From the NCBI GenBank assembly GCA_018268695.1, contig JAFDWD010001082.1, positions 1-30,913 of the forward strand: a DNA stretch of 30,913 nucleotides, read 5' to 3'. The translations under genes were made by a program, and so were the position numbers. The notes beneath the pieces are model-generated. The model searched no databases, had not been told where the DNA came from, and saw only the letters and a program-made list of their open reading frames with translations. The DNA comes from Actinomycetota bacterium (GTDB taxonomy: Bacteria > Actinomycetota > Thermoleophilia > Solirubrobacterales > 70-9). Positions within the stretch are counted from its first letter, which is position 1; each line of letters starts with the position of its first letter. This document shows, one piece after another, positions 8,329 through 16,954 of this stretch.

Positions 8329-8494
8329 GTCGCGAGTCTAAGGGGGGTCGAGCACGCGCGCCAGGGGCTCTTATGGAATTGTCACGGTGTATCGACCCGT
8401 AGCGACCGCTGTTCGGTGAATGATCGGAACGGCCGCCCGAGACCCGACCCGGATCCCCTTAGACGCTGGCTGATCGAAGCGGGAGACTCCTTCC

Positions 8495-9766
8495 GTGGCC
8501 CTGCCGATGTCGGAGCTGGATTTCCGCGGGAGCATCCTTCCGCTCGCCGTCGCGCTCGGGATCGGCTTGATGCTCGGAGTCGAGCGGGAGCGGCGGAAGG
8601 GTCGGGGGCCGTCGCGGGCCCCCGCCGGGATACGAACCTTCGCACTGGTGGCGTTGCTGGGCGGGTTGGCGGAGCACGTGGGTCACACGGCCGTGGTCGT
8701 CGTGGTCGCCGGTTTCGTCGGGCTCGCGGTGGTGGTGGCCTACCTACAGAGCGACCGCGATGACCCGGGGATGACGACCGAGATCGCGCTGATGATCGCG
8801 TTCCTCCTCGGGGTCCTCGCCCAACAGGACACCGCCCTGGCGGCGGGCTTGGGGGTCGCGGTGGCGCTGATCCTCGCTCACCGCGAGCGTTTCCACCGGA
8901 TCGCGCGCCAGACGCTCTCCGAGCAGGAGATACACGACGGGTTGCTGATGGCCGCCGCCGCTCTGATCGTCCTCCCGTTGCTCCCCGACGAAGGGTTGGG
9001 GCCGAACGGCGCCTTCAATCCTCTCGTCGTCTGGCGGCTGGTCGTGATCGTGATGGCGGTCCAGGGGGCCGGCTACGTCGCCCTACGGGTGATCGGCCCG
9101 CGGTACGGGCTCCTCGTCAGTGGATTCATCTCGGGCTTCGTCTCGAGCACGGCGACGGTGGCGGCGATGGGCGCCAGGGCGGTCCGCGAGCCGAAGCTGC
9201 TGCGCTCGACGGTCGGCGCGGCGGTCGCCTCCTCGGTGGCGACGGTCGTCCTGCTCGCCGTGGTCGTCGGGGCGACCAGTGGCGCGACGCTGCGGGCATC
9301 CGCGCTGCCGCTGATCATGGCCGGCGTCGCGGCCGGCGGGTACTCGGCCGTCGTCTCGGCCAGGGTGTTGCGGGAGCGTCCCCCCGACCGTTTCGAGTAG
9401 GGCCGCGCCTTCGACTTCAGGATCGCGCTGATCCTCGCCGCCACGATCTCGCTGCTGCTGGTGGTTGCGGCGGCCCTGAACGAGAGCCTGGGACGCAAGG
9501 GGGTGACCCTCAGCGCCGCGATTGCCGGCTTCGCCGATTCGCAGTCGGCAGCCGTATCCGCGGCTTCGCTGGTTTCGACGGGGAAGATCTCGGCCCACGA
9601 AGCGGTGATCCCCGTCCTCGCCGCCCTGACGACGAACACGGTGTCCAAGGCGGTCCTCGCCTACACCATGGGCAACAAGCGCTTCGCGGGTGAGGTCTGG
9701 CTCGGCCTGGCGCTGCTGCTGATCGCCGCCTGGGGCGGATGGGCGCTGGTCCAAGCGGTTGATTGA
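8495..9766 (+). pseudogene. MgtC/SapB-DUF4010 membrane protein with in-frame TAG
   Basis: One reading frame runs from GTG 8495 (GGGAG nine bases upstream) to TGA 9764-9766, broken only by TAG at 9398-9400. The N-terminal part has the MgtC/SapB-like motif ALGIGLMLGVERERRKG (residues 19-35), then multiple hydrophobic helices. The DUF4010 part shows SGFISGFVSSTATVAAMG and, beyond the stop, AIAGFADSQSAAVSAASLV and TNTVSKAVLAYTMG, all conserved in that family. The total of about 423 codons matches full-length family members, so 301 residues would be a truncation that loses the last helices. A single substitution (such as GAG or CAG to TAG) explains it. Alternatives are a sequencing error or readthrough. 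The downstream frame keeps normal codon use, so the change is recent or not real. Confidence 0.8.
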
Positions 9767-9768
9767 GT

Positions 9769-9820
9769 GACCTTCAGCTACCGGCTTCTGCCAACCGTCA
9801 ATCCACAGCGTCGAAATCCG
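9769..9820. repeat. Left copy of 43-bp direct repeat
   Basis: Bases 9778-9820 match 29845-29887 at 41 of 43 positions in the same orientation; a further 8 of 9 bases match at 9769-9777 against 29822-29830 if a 14-base indel is allowed. It sits directly after the broken DUF4010 gene and before the MFS gene end. In the right copy the sequence includes the 3' end of a protein gene (DFDAVD stop) and part of its downstream tRNA-like segment, so this left copy looks like a remnant of a similar gene end or a recombination/attachment scar. Confidence 0.7.
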
Positions 9821-9829
9821 GCGGATACT

Positions 9830-11092
9830 TCAGTCACCCGGTCCGATCGGCGCCTCCAGGGCCGACGCGAAGTCGACGCTCGTGGTCGAGCGCAGACCGC
9901 GCACACTCGGCACGGCAAGGACCGCGGACTGGGTGAGCAGCAGGAGCGCCGCCCCGGCCCAGAGCACCGGAGAGATCCCGACCCCCGCGGCGAGCGCGCC
10001 GACGAGGGCGAAGCCGAGCGGCTCGATCGCCAGCGAGCCGAACCAGTCGTAGGCGCTCACCCGTGCCAGGGCCCCGGTGGGGACGTGCTGCTGGATGGCG
10101 GTCTCGTAGAGGACGCCGGCGACGCTGAGGCCGAAGCCGGCGACGAACGCTCCGGGCGCGACCGCAGCCGTCCCCGCCCCCGACGCCAGGAGGAGCATCG
10201 GCACGATCAGGGCGAGGACCGCGGCCTCGGCGAAGAGGAGGATGCGGGCGACACGGATCGTGATCGCGGCGATGCCGCCGGCGACCGAGCCGAGGCCGAA
10301 GGCGGCGGCGATCAGCGCCCAGGACCCCGAGCCGCCGAGGGAATCCTGGGCCACCGTCGGACCGAGGACCTGGAACGCTGGGAAGAAGATCGCGTTCGAG
10401 GCCGCCGCGGCGGCGACACAGACCCAGAGCCAGGTTCGCGAGGAGAACTCCGTCCAGCCTTCGCGCAGGTCCTCGACGAATGAGGAGCCAGGCGCGGGAC
10501 CGACAGGTCGAGCGGCGATCCGCAGCAGGAACGCGGCGCTCACCGCGAAGGTCGCCGCGTCGACGAGGAGCGCGTCCCCGGGGGAGCCGAGGGCAAGCAA
10601 CACCCCGGCGAAGGCGGGGCCGGCCACCTGGCCCACCGATTTCGAGAGGCCGATCAGGGCGTTCGCGTCCTGCAGCCGCGAGGTCGGTACGACCGCGGGG
10701 ACGATCGCGCTGGAAGCGGGGTTGAAGAGGGCCGTCCCCAGCCCCTCGAGGGCGTAGAGGCCGGCGAGCTGCCACACCTGGGCAGTCCCCGCGACCAGGA
10801 GCGCTCCCATCGTCCCCATCACCGCGATCCGACTCAGGTCGGCGACGATCATCGCGACCCGGGGCGAGATCCGATCGGCCCAGACCCCACCCGCGAGGAT
10901 GCAGACGACGACCATCAGACTGCGGGCGGCGAGGACGATGCCGAGGTCCGCGGTCGAGCCGGTCAGCTCGAGGACGGCGAAGGCGAGTGCCACGGGAGTC
11001 ATGCCGTCGCCGATCAGGGAAACGGTCCGGCCCGCGTAGAGGAGGGCGAAGTTCCGTTCCCGCAGGACGCCGAGCCCGGCCCTGATCCTCAT
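9830..11092 (-). CDS. MFS transporter, probable efflux type
   Basis: 420 residues with about 10-12 hydrophobic helices. The opening LRERNFALLYAGRTVSLIGDGMTPVALAFAVLELTGS is typical of the MFS_3/EntS-like exporter group. Loop 2-3 has GGVWADRISPRVAMIVADLSR, matching the MFS motif A region (GxLaDRxxRRxxm). Further conserved parts are PASSAIVPAVVP and ANALIGLSKSVGQVAGPAFAGVL. These exporters use proton motive force; the substrate cannot be inferred. It is a single gene, divergent from the SDR at 11327, and does not carry the island operator on its own side. Its stop is 10 bp from the left repeat. Confidence 0.88.
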   Translation of the reverse strand: MRIRAGLGVLRERNFALLYAGRTVSLIGDGMTPVALAFAVLELTGSTADLGIVLAARSLMVVVCILAGGVWADRISPRVAMIVADLSRIAVMGTMGALLVAGTAQVWQLAGLYALEGLGTALFNPASSAIVPAVVPTSRLQDANALIGLSKSVGQVAGPAFAGVLLALGSPGDALLVDAATFAVSAAFLLRIAARPVGPAPGSSFVEDLREGWTEFSSRTWLWVCVAAAAASNAIFFPAFQVLGPTVAQDSLGGSGSWALIAAAFGLGSVAGGIAAITIRVARILLFAEAAVLALIVPMLLLASGAGTAAVAPGAFVAGFGLSVAGVLYETAIQQHVPTGALARVSAYDWFGSLAIEPLGFALVGALAAGVGISPVLWAGAALLLLTQSAVLAVPSVRGLRSTTSVDFASALEAPIGPGD

Positions 11093-11300
11093 CGGGGTTG
11101 GACCCGGGCGCTCCGGCGGATCAGATTTCCTCGCGCGTTCGACAGACGCCGACCTTAACCCGCTGCCCGGGCGCGGCCGGGCCGCGGCGTATCCAGGTCA
11201 CCTAGCCTGACTTCAACCCGCCGAGCGGCGAGCGCCCCGGCCGGCGACAGTTCAAGTAGTTGAGAAAGTCGAGGCGAAGCCGTTCGACCGCAAGCGAGCT

Positions 11301-11312
11301 GGAATCGATTCC
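11301..11312. promoter_or_regulatory. LacI-type operator upstream of SDR 11327
   Basis: Perfect 12-bp palindrome GGAATCGATTCC with central CG, typical of LacI-family operators. It ends 14 bp before the GTG start of the SDR. Matches lie at 16852, 16940 and 29179, at or near the starts of the other catabolic units, so it is probably bound by the LacI protein encoded at 12119-13222. Confidence 0.7.
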
Positions 11313-11326
11313 TGTAGGCTGTTCGC

Positions 11327-12118
11327 GTGTCGTCCCCATCACACAGCGACCCTCTCTCGCTGGCCCGTGGCGTAGCCGACAGGGGGACGCTCGTCACCGG
11401 TGCGTCAGGCGCGATAGGAGCCGCCGTGGCCGCCGCCTTTGCTGCGGCCGGCGCCCGCTTGGTGCTGACCGATCTCGACCTGGGCGCGTTGGAGCGGACC
11501 GCCTCCGGACTGCCTCCCGCGGCCGAGATCCATCTGCTCCCATGCAATCTACGGGACGCGGGCGAGCGGATTGCACTGCTGGAGGGGGCGAGAGAGCGAC
11601 TTGGCCGGGTCGACTCGCTCGTACACACCGCGGCGGTGATCGTCCGCAGCCCAGACCTTGCCAGCGTCACCGACGCCGACTACGACCTGCAGCAGGAGGT
11701 GAACCTACGCGCCACCTTCTTCCTCGCTCGCGACCTGGCCAACCACATGCGCGAGGACGACGGAGGAGGGCAGATCACGCTCACCACTTCGCAGGCATGG
11801 TGGACGGGTGGCCTGGAAGGCTCGACGGTGTACGCCGCGACCAAGGGTGGTGTCGTCACCCTCACCCGCGGCCTCAGCCGCAACCTCGCCGCCGCCGGGA
11901 TCCGGGTCAACTGTGTCGCCCCGGGTGCGGTCGACACGCCGATGCTGCATGAGGACAGCGACCCGGCGAAGCTGGAGCAGTTGCGCAGCTCGATCCCCCT
12001 CGGCCGCTTCGCCGATGCCGCGGAGCTGGCCGGCGTATTCCTCTTCCTCGCCTCCGACCATGCCCGCTACATCACCGGCGCGACCCTGAACGTGACCGGT
12101 GGCCTGCTCGACTACTGA
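11327..12118 (+). CDS. Short-chain dehydrogenase/reductase
   Basis: 263-residue NAD(P)-dependent SDR, soluble. The cofactor motif is TGASGAIG (24-31), with D49 at the end of the second strand (VLTDLDL) favouring NAD. The usual NNAG is replaced by VHTAA (about 99-103). The catalytic set S155, Y169 and K173 (YAATK) is intact, and the C-terminus has the common GATLNVTGG motif. The GTG start lacks a clear ribosome binding site, and an operator-like palindrome ends 14 bp before it, so the transcript may have a very short leader. It is convergent with the LacI gene without a gap. It probably oxidises a hydroxyl of the imported sugar or a pathway intermediate. Confidence 0.9.
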   Translation: MSSPSHSDPLSLARGVADRGTLVTGASGAIGAAVAAAFAAAGARLVLTDLDLGALERTASGLPPAAEIHLLPCNLRDAGERIALLEGARERLGRVDSLVHTAAVIVRSPDLASVTDADYDLQQEVNLRATFFLARDLANHMREDDGGGQITLTTSQAWWTGGLEGSTVYAATKGGVVTLTRGLSRNLAAAGIRVNCVAPGAVDTPMLHEDSDPAKLEQLRSSIPLGRFADAAELAGVFLFLASDHARYITGATLNVTGGLLDY

Positions 12119-13222
12119 CTAGGAGCTGCTCGCGCCGCGTCGCGCATTCGACGGCGGTGCGCAGCTTGCGCGAAAGACGAATTCGGTCGGCAGGACGATC
12201 TGGCGCGGCGGCTGGTCGTCGCGCATCTGCTCGAGCAGGAGCTGGGCGGCCTTACGGCCGAGCTCGCGGTTGTCGCGGCGGACCACGGCGATCGGCGGCT
12301 CGAAGAACTCGGTGACCGAGATCGCGTCGCAGCTGACCAGCGAGAGGTCGTCGCCCACCTTGAGCCGGCGGGCGCGCAGCTCCGCCAGGGTGCCGCTGAT
12401 GAGCTGGTTGCCGCCGACGACGATCGCCGTCACCGGCGCGCGATCGTCCAGCATCCGCGCCGTCGCCTCGCGGCCGAACTCCTCGGTCAGGCTCTCCTCC
12501 AGCACCAGCGATTCGTCTACGAGAGAGCGTTCGGCGTAGGCTTCGCGCAGGCCGATCAGGCGCTCGCGCGAAAAGCGCAGGCTGGGTCCGAGGATCAGGC
12601 CGATCCGGCGGTGGCCGAGATCGAGCAGGGTGCCGACCGCGTTGCGCATGCCGTCGCGGTGTTCGGAGATCACCGAGCCGGCCTCGACCGCCGGCGGCAT
12701 CTCGCGGTCGATCAGGACGATCGGAATCTCCGTCTTCTCCAGCAGGTCGATCGTCTCCGGGTCGTCTTCGGCGGCCAGAGAGAGCAGCAGGCCGTCGACC
12801 CGCCGGCGGGTCAGCAGGCGCAGGTGGGCGGCGTCGAGGCTCGGCTTGTTTTCGGAGTTCATCAGCAACATGCTGTAACCGGCCTCGCGCAGGGTGGTCT
12901 CGGCCCCGAGCGCGATCGTCGAGAGCAGCGGGTTTGAGACGTCGCCGACGACGAACCCGACAGTGAAGGTGGCCCGCCGGCGCAGGCTCTGGGCAAGCAT
13001 GTCGGGCTGGTAGCCGAGCTCGTCGACCGCGCGCTCGACCCGCTCGCGCATCTCGTTGCTGACGTCGGGGTGGTGGGAGAGCACCCGCGAGACCGAGGAC
13101 ATCGCGACGCCGGCGTGTTCGGCGACCTCGCGCATCCCCGGCCGTTCGACCGCCCGCGCGCGGCGGCGCCCGGAGGCGCCATCGCTCGAGTTCCCTTGGC
13201 CCGTTCCGCTCGGCTCCGCCAT
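12119..13222 (-). CDS. LacI-family transcriptional regulator
   Basis: 367 residues. A Gly/Ser/Arg-rich leader precedes the LacI DNA-binding domain (about 30-82: MREVAEHAGVAMSSVSRVLS, then DVSNEMRERVERAVDELGYQPD and the hinge helix MLAQSLRR). The periplasmic-binding-protein-like effector domain follows (FTVGFVVGDVSNPLLSTI, NSENKP, RRRVDGLLLS, PIVLIDRE, GHRRIGLI, PVTAIVVGGNQ, DLSLVSCD). It is the last gene of the leftward operon 16799-12119, 27 bp after the SDR at 13250, so it is autoregulated if the operator at 16852 is its site. The four palindromes found in the island fit this family. The effector is probably the pathway substrate or an intermediate; which one is not visible. Confidence 0.94.
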   Translation of the reverse strand: MAEPSGTGQGNSSDGASGRRRARAVERPGMREVAEHAGVAMSSVSRVLSHHPDVSNEMRERVERAVDELGYQPDMLAQSLRRRATFTVGFVVGDVSNPLLSTIALGAETTLREAGYSMLLMNSENKPSLDAAHLRLLTRRRVDGLLLSLAAEDDPETIDLLEKTEIPIVLIDREMPPAVEAGSVISEHRDGMRNAVGTLLDLGHRRIGLILGPSLRFSRERLIGLREAYAERSLVDESLVLEESLTEEFGREATARMLDDRAPVTAIVVGGNQLISGTLAELRARRLKVGDDLSLVSCDAISVTEFFEPPIAVVRRDNRELGRKAAQLLLEQMRDDQPPRQIVLPTEFVFRASCAPPSNARRGASSS

Positions 13223-13249
13223 TGATCTAGCCTACCGAGCGCTTCCGCG

Positions 13250-14029
13250 TCAACCGACGCGCGGGCGGGAGTTCACGAACGCGTGCCGGATCGGCGACCC
13301 GCCGGGAGACTTGGCGATCGAGTAGCCACCGTCGACCGGAATCACAGCGCCGTTGACCGCCGCCGCCGCGTCGCCGGCGAGGAAGGCACACATCGCCCCC
13401 ACCTCGACCGGCTCGATCAGCCGCGCGGCCGGCGTCGCCGCCACCGCGAGCTCGCGGTCGACCTGCTCGTCGAGGAAGCTGGACGGCGTCCAACCGGCGG
13501 CGACCAGGTTGCAGGTGACACCGTGCGGGGCCAGCTCCATCGCCGCCACCTGCGCCAGCGTGCCCTCCATCGCCTTGACGATCCCGTGCGCGAAGCTGCC
13601 CGGGACGGTGCGCAGCCCGGCGCTCGTGCCGAGCAGGATCAGGCGGCCCGGCGCACCGCGCTCGATCAGGCGGCGGGCGACCCGCTGCATGCAGAGCAGC
13701 GCACCGCGCACGTCGACCTCGACGCAGCGCCGCAGCTCTGCCTCGCGGGTCTCGAGGAAGGAACCGAGGACGTGATGCGTGGCACCGGCGACGAGGACAT
13801 CGACCTCGCCCAGCTCGGCGACGACATCGGCGAAGGCAGCTTCGACCTGGGCGGGAACGCTGACGTCGGCGCGCCGGACGAGAGCGTCGAGGCCCTGCGG
13901 CTCGCCCGCCGTCCCGTCGTGCAGGACCGCGACCCTCGCCCCCTCGGCGGCGAACGCCGCGGCAACGGCGCGGCCGACCGGACCGGCACCCGTGACGACC
14001 GCGACGCGGCCCTCCAGACTGCCCGCCAT
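13250..14029 (-). CDS. SDR-family protein with substituted catalytic Tyr
   Basis: 259 residues from ATG 14029, which overlaps the TGA of the upstream SDR by one base. The fold is clearly SDR: GRVAVVTGAGPVGRAVAAAFAAEGARV at the N-terminus, VDVLVAGATHH in place of NNAG, MELAPHGVTCNLVAAGW, and a C-terminal GAVIPVDGGYSI. The cofactor motif is one residue short (TGAGPVG). The catalytic Y-x-x-x-K is H148-G-I-V-K152, with S136 in LLGTS; the Tyr is therefore His. It may be a degenerate enzyme, a lyase- or epimerase-like variant, or a structural partner of the SDR next to it. It is co-transcribed with the Zn dehydrogenase and the second SDR, so a role in the same pathway is likely. Confidence 0.85.
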   Translation of the reverse strand: MAGSLEGRVAVVTGAGPVGRAVAAAFAAEGARVAVLHDGTAGEPQGLDALVRRADVSVPAQVEAAFADVVAELGEVDVLVAGATHHVLGSFLETREAELRRCVEVDVRGALLCMQRVARRLIERGAPGRLILLGTSAGLRTVPGSFAHGIVKAMEGTLAQVAAMELAPHGVTCNLVAAGWTPSSFLDEQVDRELAVAATPAARLIEPVEVGAMCAFLAGDAAAAVNGAVIPVDGGYSIAKSPGGSPIRHAFVNSRPRVG

Positions 14030-14802
14030 CAGTGCTTCCCCACCACGAGCCCGCCGTCGACGCGGAGGTACTCGCCAGTCACGTAGGCGGCGTCCTCGGA
14101 GGCGAGGTAGGCGGCCGCCATCCCCAGCTCGCGCGGGTCCGCCGCGCGGCCTGCCGGGATCATCGCCACGGTCGCCTCGACATCCTCCTCGGTCAGCAGC
14201 GACGGTGAGGCATCGTTGATCGCCGACTTGACCCAGCCCGGGCCGATGTGGTTGACGGTGATCCCGTGCGGGGCGAGCTCGACCGCGGCCGCGTCGACCA
14301 TCGCCCGCATGCCGGCCTTGGTCGCACCGTAGATCGCCATTTCGGGGAACGGCATCTGCACGTGGACCGAAGAGGTGACGATGATCCGGCCCTCGCTGCC
14401 GGCATCGACCAGGCGCCGGGCGCCGACCTGACAGACACTGAAGGTGCCGATCAGGTTGGTGTCGATCAGCCGCCGCCAATGCGCCTCGTCGACGTCGACC
14501 ACCGGCTGCCAGCCGGCGACCCCCGCGTTTGCGCAGATCACCGTCGGCAGCCCCAGCTCGGCGATCGCATGCTCGAACAGGGATTCCACCTCCTCGCGCT
14601 TGCCGATGTCGGCCCGGTGCCAGATCGCCCGACGCCCGCCGGCGCGCAGTTCCTCGACCAGCTCCAGGCCTTCGCCTTCGGCGGAGCAGTCGTTGACGAC
14701 CACGTCACAGCCTTCCTCCGCGAGGCAGGTGGCGATGCCGCGACCGATGCCGCGTTCGCGCGCGGCACCGGTGACGACGGCAACTTTCCCTGCGAGACGC
14801 AT
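14029..14802 (-). CDS. Short-chain dehydrogenase/reductase
   Basis: 257 residues, a full classical SDR. The cofactor loop is TGAARERGIGRGIA (11-24), slightly longer than the standard TGxxxGIG. NAG is at 92-94 (CANAGVAG), SS at 144-145, and catalytic Y158 and K162 in YGATKAG. The end has VTGEYLRVDGGL. It starts at ATG 14802, sharing one base with the TAA of the Zn dehydrogenase (TAATG), and its own TGA shares a base with the next SDR start; the four genes downstream of 16799 therefore read as one operon. It probably acts as a sugar/polyol or hydroxyacid dehydrogenase with NAD(P). Confidence 0.92.
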   Translation of the reverse strand: MRLAGKVAVVTGAARERGIGRGIATCLAEEGCDVVVNDCSAEGEGLELVEELRAGGRRAIWHRADIGKREEVESLFEHAIAELGLPTVICANAGVAGWQPVVDVDEAHWRRLIDTNLIGTFSVCQVGARRLVDAGSEGRIIVTSSVHVQMPFPEMAIYGATKAGMRAMVDAAAVELAPHGITVNHIGPGWVKSAINDASPSLLTEEDVEATVAMIPAGRAADPRELGMAAAYLASEDAAYVTGEYLRVDGGLVVGKH

Positions 14803-15842
14803 TACCCGACGTTGACGATCGTCTTGATCGCGCCGTCCTCGCGGGCGACCTGGCGGCCGATCGCACCGCTCAGATCGTCGAGCGAGGCGTGGGTGGTGAT
14901 GATCGGATCGGTGTCGACGATCTTCTGCTCCAACAGCTTGATCGTACGCGGCCACTGGTTCGGGTACCACAGCGAGAAGCGGATCGTGCGGTCGGCGATC
15001 AGGCTGTCGAGCATCGGCACGGCGACGGTGTCGTCGGGGCCGGTGACGGCCATGAAGACGATCGTCGCCCCGGGGGCGCAGAGGCCGAAGGCCTCCTCGT
15101 TGGCGGCCAGTGAACTGGTCGAGACGATCACGCGATCGGCCAGCCGGCCGTACTGCGCTTCGATCTCCTCGGCGAGGCCGGCGCCGTCGCCGACATTGAC
15201 CGTGAGGTCGGCGCCGAGACCGGCACCGACGGCGAGGCGGTCGTCGCGGGTGCCGGCGAGGACGACGCACGCGCCCTTGTTCTTGGCCAGCTGGACCATC
15301 GCCAGGCCGACCGGGCCGGGACCGCTGATCAGGACCAGGTCACCGGGGTCGATCGCCGCCTTGTCGATGGCGTTGACCGCCGCCGCCAGCATCTCGACGA
15401 AGGCACCTTCGTCGTCGCTGATCGAGTCCGGCAGCTTGTAGGCGTGGGCGACGTTGGTCCGCGCCTTCTCGGCGAAGCCGCCGTTGGTGGTGACGCCGAG
15501 GACGCTGAGGTTGGCACAGAACTGCGGCCGGCCCGAGCGGCAGCCGTCGCAGCGGCCGCAGCTCTGGATCGGGTTGACGGCGACGCGGTCACCGATCTCG
15601 AGCGCCCCCTCGGGGACGGCGGAGCCGATGCCCGAGACGCGGCCCATGAACTCGTGGCCAAGGACGAGCGGGCCCTTGCCCGTCGCCGTCCCGACCGGGC
15701 TGCGCCCGTAGTAGTACTCGATGTCCGAGCCGCAAATGCCGACCGCGTCGACGTCGACGATGACGTCCTCGGGACCGAGCTCGGGCTCGGGGATGTCCTC
15801 GATGCGGACGTCCTCGGCCTCGTAGAAGACAGCTGCCTTCAT
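14802..15842 (-). CDS. Zinc-dependent medium-chain alcohol/polyol dehydrogenase
   Basis: 346-residue MDR family enzyme. Catalytic zinc motifs are ICGSD (about residues 36-40) and GHEFMG (62-67). A structural-zinc lobe with four Cys is present (CGRCDGCRSGRPQFC, about 94-108). The cofactor site is VLISGPGPVGLAMVQLA. The pattern fits the sorbitol/L-threonine/L-idonate dehydrogenase branch, which oxidises secondary alcohols of polyols or sugar acids with NAD(P). AGGAGAG lies seven bases before ATG 15842. It is second gene of the leftward operon, 27 bp after the TIM-barrel gene. Substrate assignment is not possible from motifs alone. Confidence 0.92.
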   Translation of the reverse strand: MKAAVFYEAEDVRIEDIPEPELGPEDVIVDVDAVGICGSDIEYYYGRSPVGTATGKGPLVLGHEFMGRVSGIGSAVPEGALEIGDRVAVNPIQSCGRCDGCRSGRPQFCANLSVLGVTTNGGFAEKARTNVAHAYKLPDSISDDEGAFVEMLAAAVNAIDKAAIDPGDLVLISGPGPVGLAMVQLAKNKGACVVLAGTRDDRLAVGAGLGADLTVNVGDGAGLAEEIEAQYGRLADRVIVSTSSLAANEEAFGLCAPGATIVFMAVTGPDDTVAVPMLDSLIADRTIRFSLWYPNQWPRTIKLLEQKIVDTDPIITTHASLDDLSGAIGRQVAREDGAIKTIVNVG

Positions 15843-15869
15843 CGTTCTCTCCTTTTCCTTTCCCGGGGC

Positions 15870-16799
15870 CTACGCGCCGCGGACGTGCTTGTCGAGGGCC
15901 TCGTCGAGCCAGATGCGACCGTCCCAGGTGTCGGCCCAGGACTCGCTCGTCATCGGGATCGCGTCGACCGCCCACCAATCGCCGTCGTAGCCGGACTCGA
16001 GGATCGCCGGAATCAGCGCGTCGAAGTCGATCACTCCTTTGCCGAAGCCGAGGTGGGTGCCGAAGGCGTTGCCCCAGGTGTTGGAGTCGGTGTCACAGAG
16101 GTGGACGTGGCCGATGTGGCCGGCGACCATCTCCACGAACTCGACCTGACCGCCCTCCAGTTTCTCGAACGGCTGCACCTGGTTGTGGGCAAGCACGGCG
16201 CCGGCCTCGACGTGGCCCACGTCGTAGAGCAGCTTGAAATTGTCGTCGCCGACGTCCTCGAGCAGCTTCACGACCTCCGACGGCTTGACGAAGATCTGCC
16301 CGGTCTCGTACTCCCAGAGCATCAGGACGCCCTCTTCGCGGCCGCGCTGGGCGTGCTTGCGGAAGGTCTCGACGACGCGATCCCAGGCCTGGTCGTAGTC
16401 GGCCTCGCGGGGGAGCGGGCCGAAGTCGCCCGGATCGACGCGCATCGCCGGACTGCCGATGTCGACGGTGAAGCGCAGGTGATCCTCGAAGAACTGGTCA
16501 TAGGCCTTGACCACGTCCTCGCCGCCGGTCGCCCAGGGCAGGCGGCCGAAGTCACCGTAGGGGCCGGGGGCGTAGCCGCAGACCTCGAGATCGAGGGACT
16601 TCACTTTCTCCACCAGTTGCTGCCGCGAGGCGCTGTCGGGGAAGCGCTCGATCGTTGCGTGGTCGAGGAAGCCGCCCAGTTCGACCCCGTCGTAATCGAA
16701 GGCCGACAGGACCTTGAGCGCTTGGTCGAGGGAGGGAACGGGGTCGAAGCCGAAGGCGACGCACCAGGTACCACGGCTGATCTTGGCAGTTCGTGACAT
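15870..16799 (-). CDS. Sugar phosphate isomerase/epimerase-type TIM-barrel protein
   Basis: 309 residues of the AP-endonuclease-2-like/xylose-isomerase-like TIM-barrel family. Conserved positions are FDYDGVELGGFLDH near the N-terminus, AMRVDPGDFG, LMLWEYETG (metal-binding E), FKLLYDVGHVEAG (metal-binding D and H), GHIGHVHLCDTD (H and D) and GFGKGVIDFDALI. These supply the divalent metal site of isomerases, epimerases and dehydratases such as IolE and hydroxypyruvate isomerase. It is first gene of the leftward operon; GAGGAGAG precedes ATG 16799, and a LacI-type operator lies 52 bp upstream. The neighbouring Gfo/Idh protein and dehydrogenases make a keto-sugar isomerase, epimerase or lyase role plausible. 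Confidence 0.88.
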   Translation of the reverse strand: MSRTAKISRGTWCVAFGFDPVPSLDQALKVLSAFDYDGVELGGFLDHATIERFPDSASRQQLVEKVKSLDLEVCGYAPGPYGDFGRLPWATGGEDVVKAYDQFFEDHLRFTVDIGSPAMRVDPGDFGPLPREADYDQAWDRVVETFRKHAQRGREEGVLMLWEYETGQIFVKPSEVVKLLEDVGDDNFKLLYDVGHVEAGAVLAHNQVQPFEKLEGGQVEFVEMVAGHIGHVHLCDTDSNTWGNAFGTHLGFGKGVIDFDALIPAILESGYDGDWWAVDAIPMTSESWADTWDGRIWLDEALDKHVRGA

Positions 16800-16851
16800 G
16801 CGGTCTATCTCTCCTCAGAGACGGCCCAAGGACATGCAATCCGGTGGGCTT

Positions 16852-16863
16852 GGAATCGTTACC
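16852..16863. promoter_or_regulatory. LacI-type operator, leftward operon
   Basis: GGAATCGTTACC, an imperfect palindrome identical to the copy at 16940 and close to those at 11301 and 29179. It lies 52 bp before the start of the TIM-barrel gene. Immediately next to it, 16864-16876, is a second near-palindrome GGGAACGTATCCC that may be a weaker tandem site. Both fall in the divergent promoter region between the two catabolic operons. Confidence 0.65.
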
Positions 16864-16939
16864 GGGAACGTATCCCAGATCGCGGCTAGAATGTCAAGCG
16901 GCCCCCAGGCTCCCCTTCTTGACAAGCCACAAACGCTCT

Positions 16940-16951
16940 GGAATCGTTACC
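16940..16951. promoter_or_regulatory. LacI-type operator, rightward operon
   Basis: GGAATCGTTACC, flanked by CT and AG so that the outer arms CTGG/CCAG are perfectly inverted. It ends three bases before the probable GTG start (16955) of the enolase-superfamily gene and would block transcription start if the leader is very short. Confidence 0.65.
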
Positions 16952-16954
16952 AGC

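Noticed and set aside
9767..9829. Terminator between the DUF4010 and MFS gene ends
   Set aside because: No convincing inverted repeat; the segment is better described as the left copy of the direct repeat.
16793..16954. N-terminal extension of the enolase-type gene back to ATG 16793
   Set aside because: It would run through both operators and overlap the divergent gene start; the translated stretch has no family similarity.
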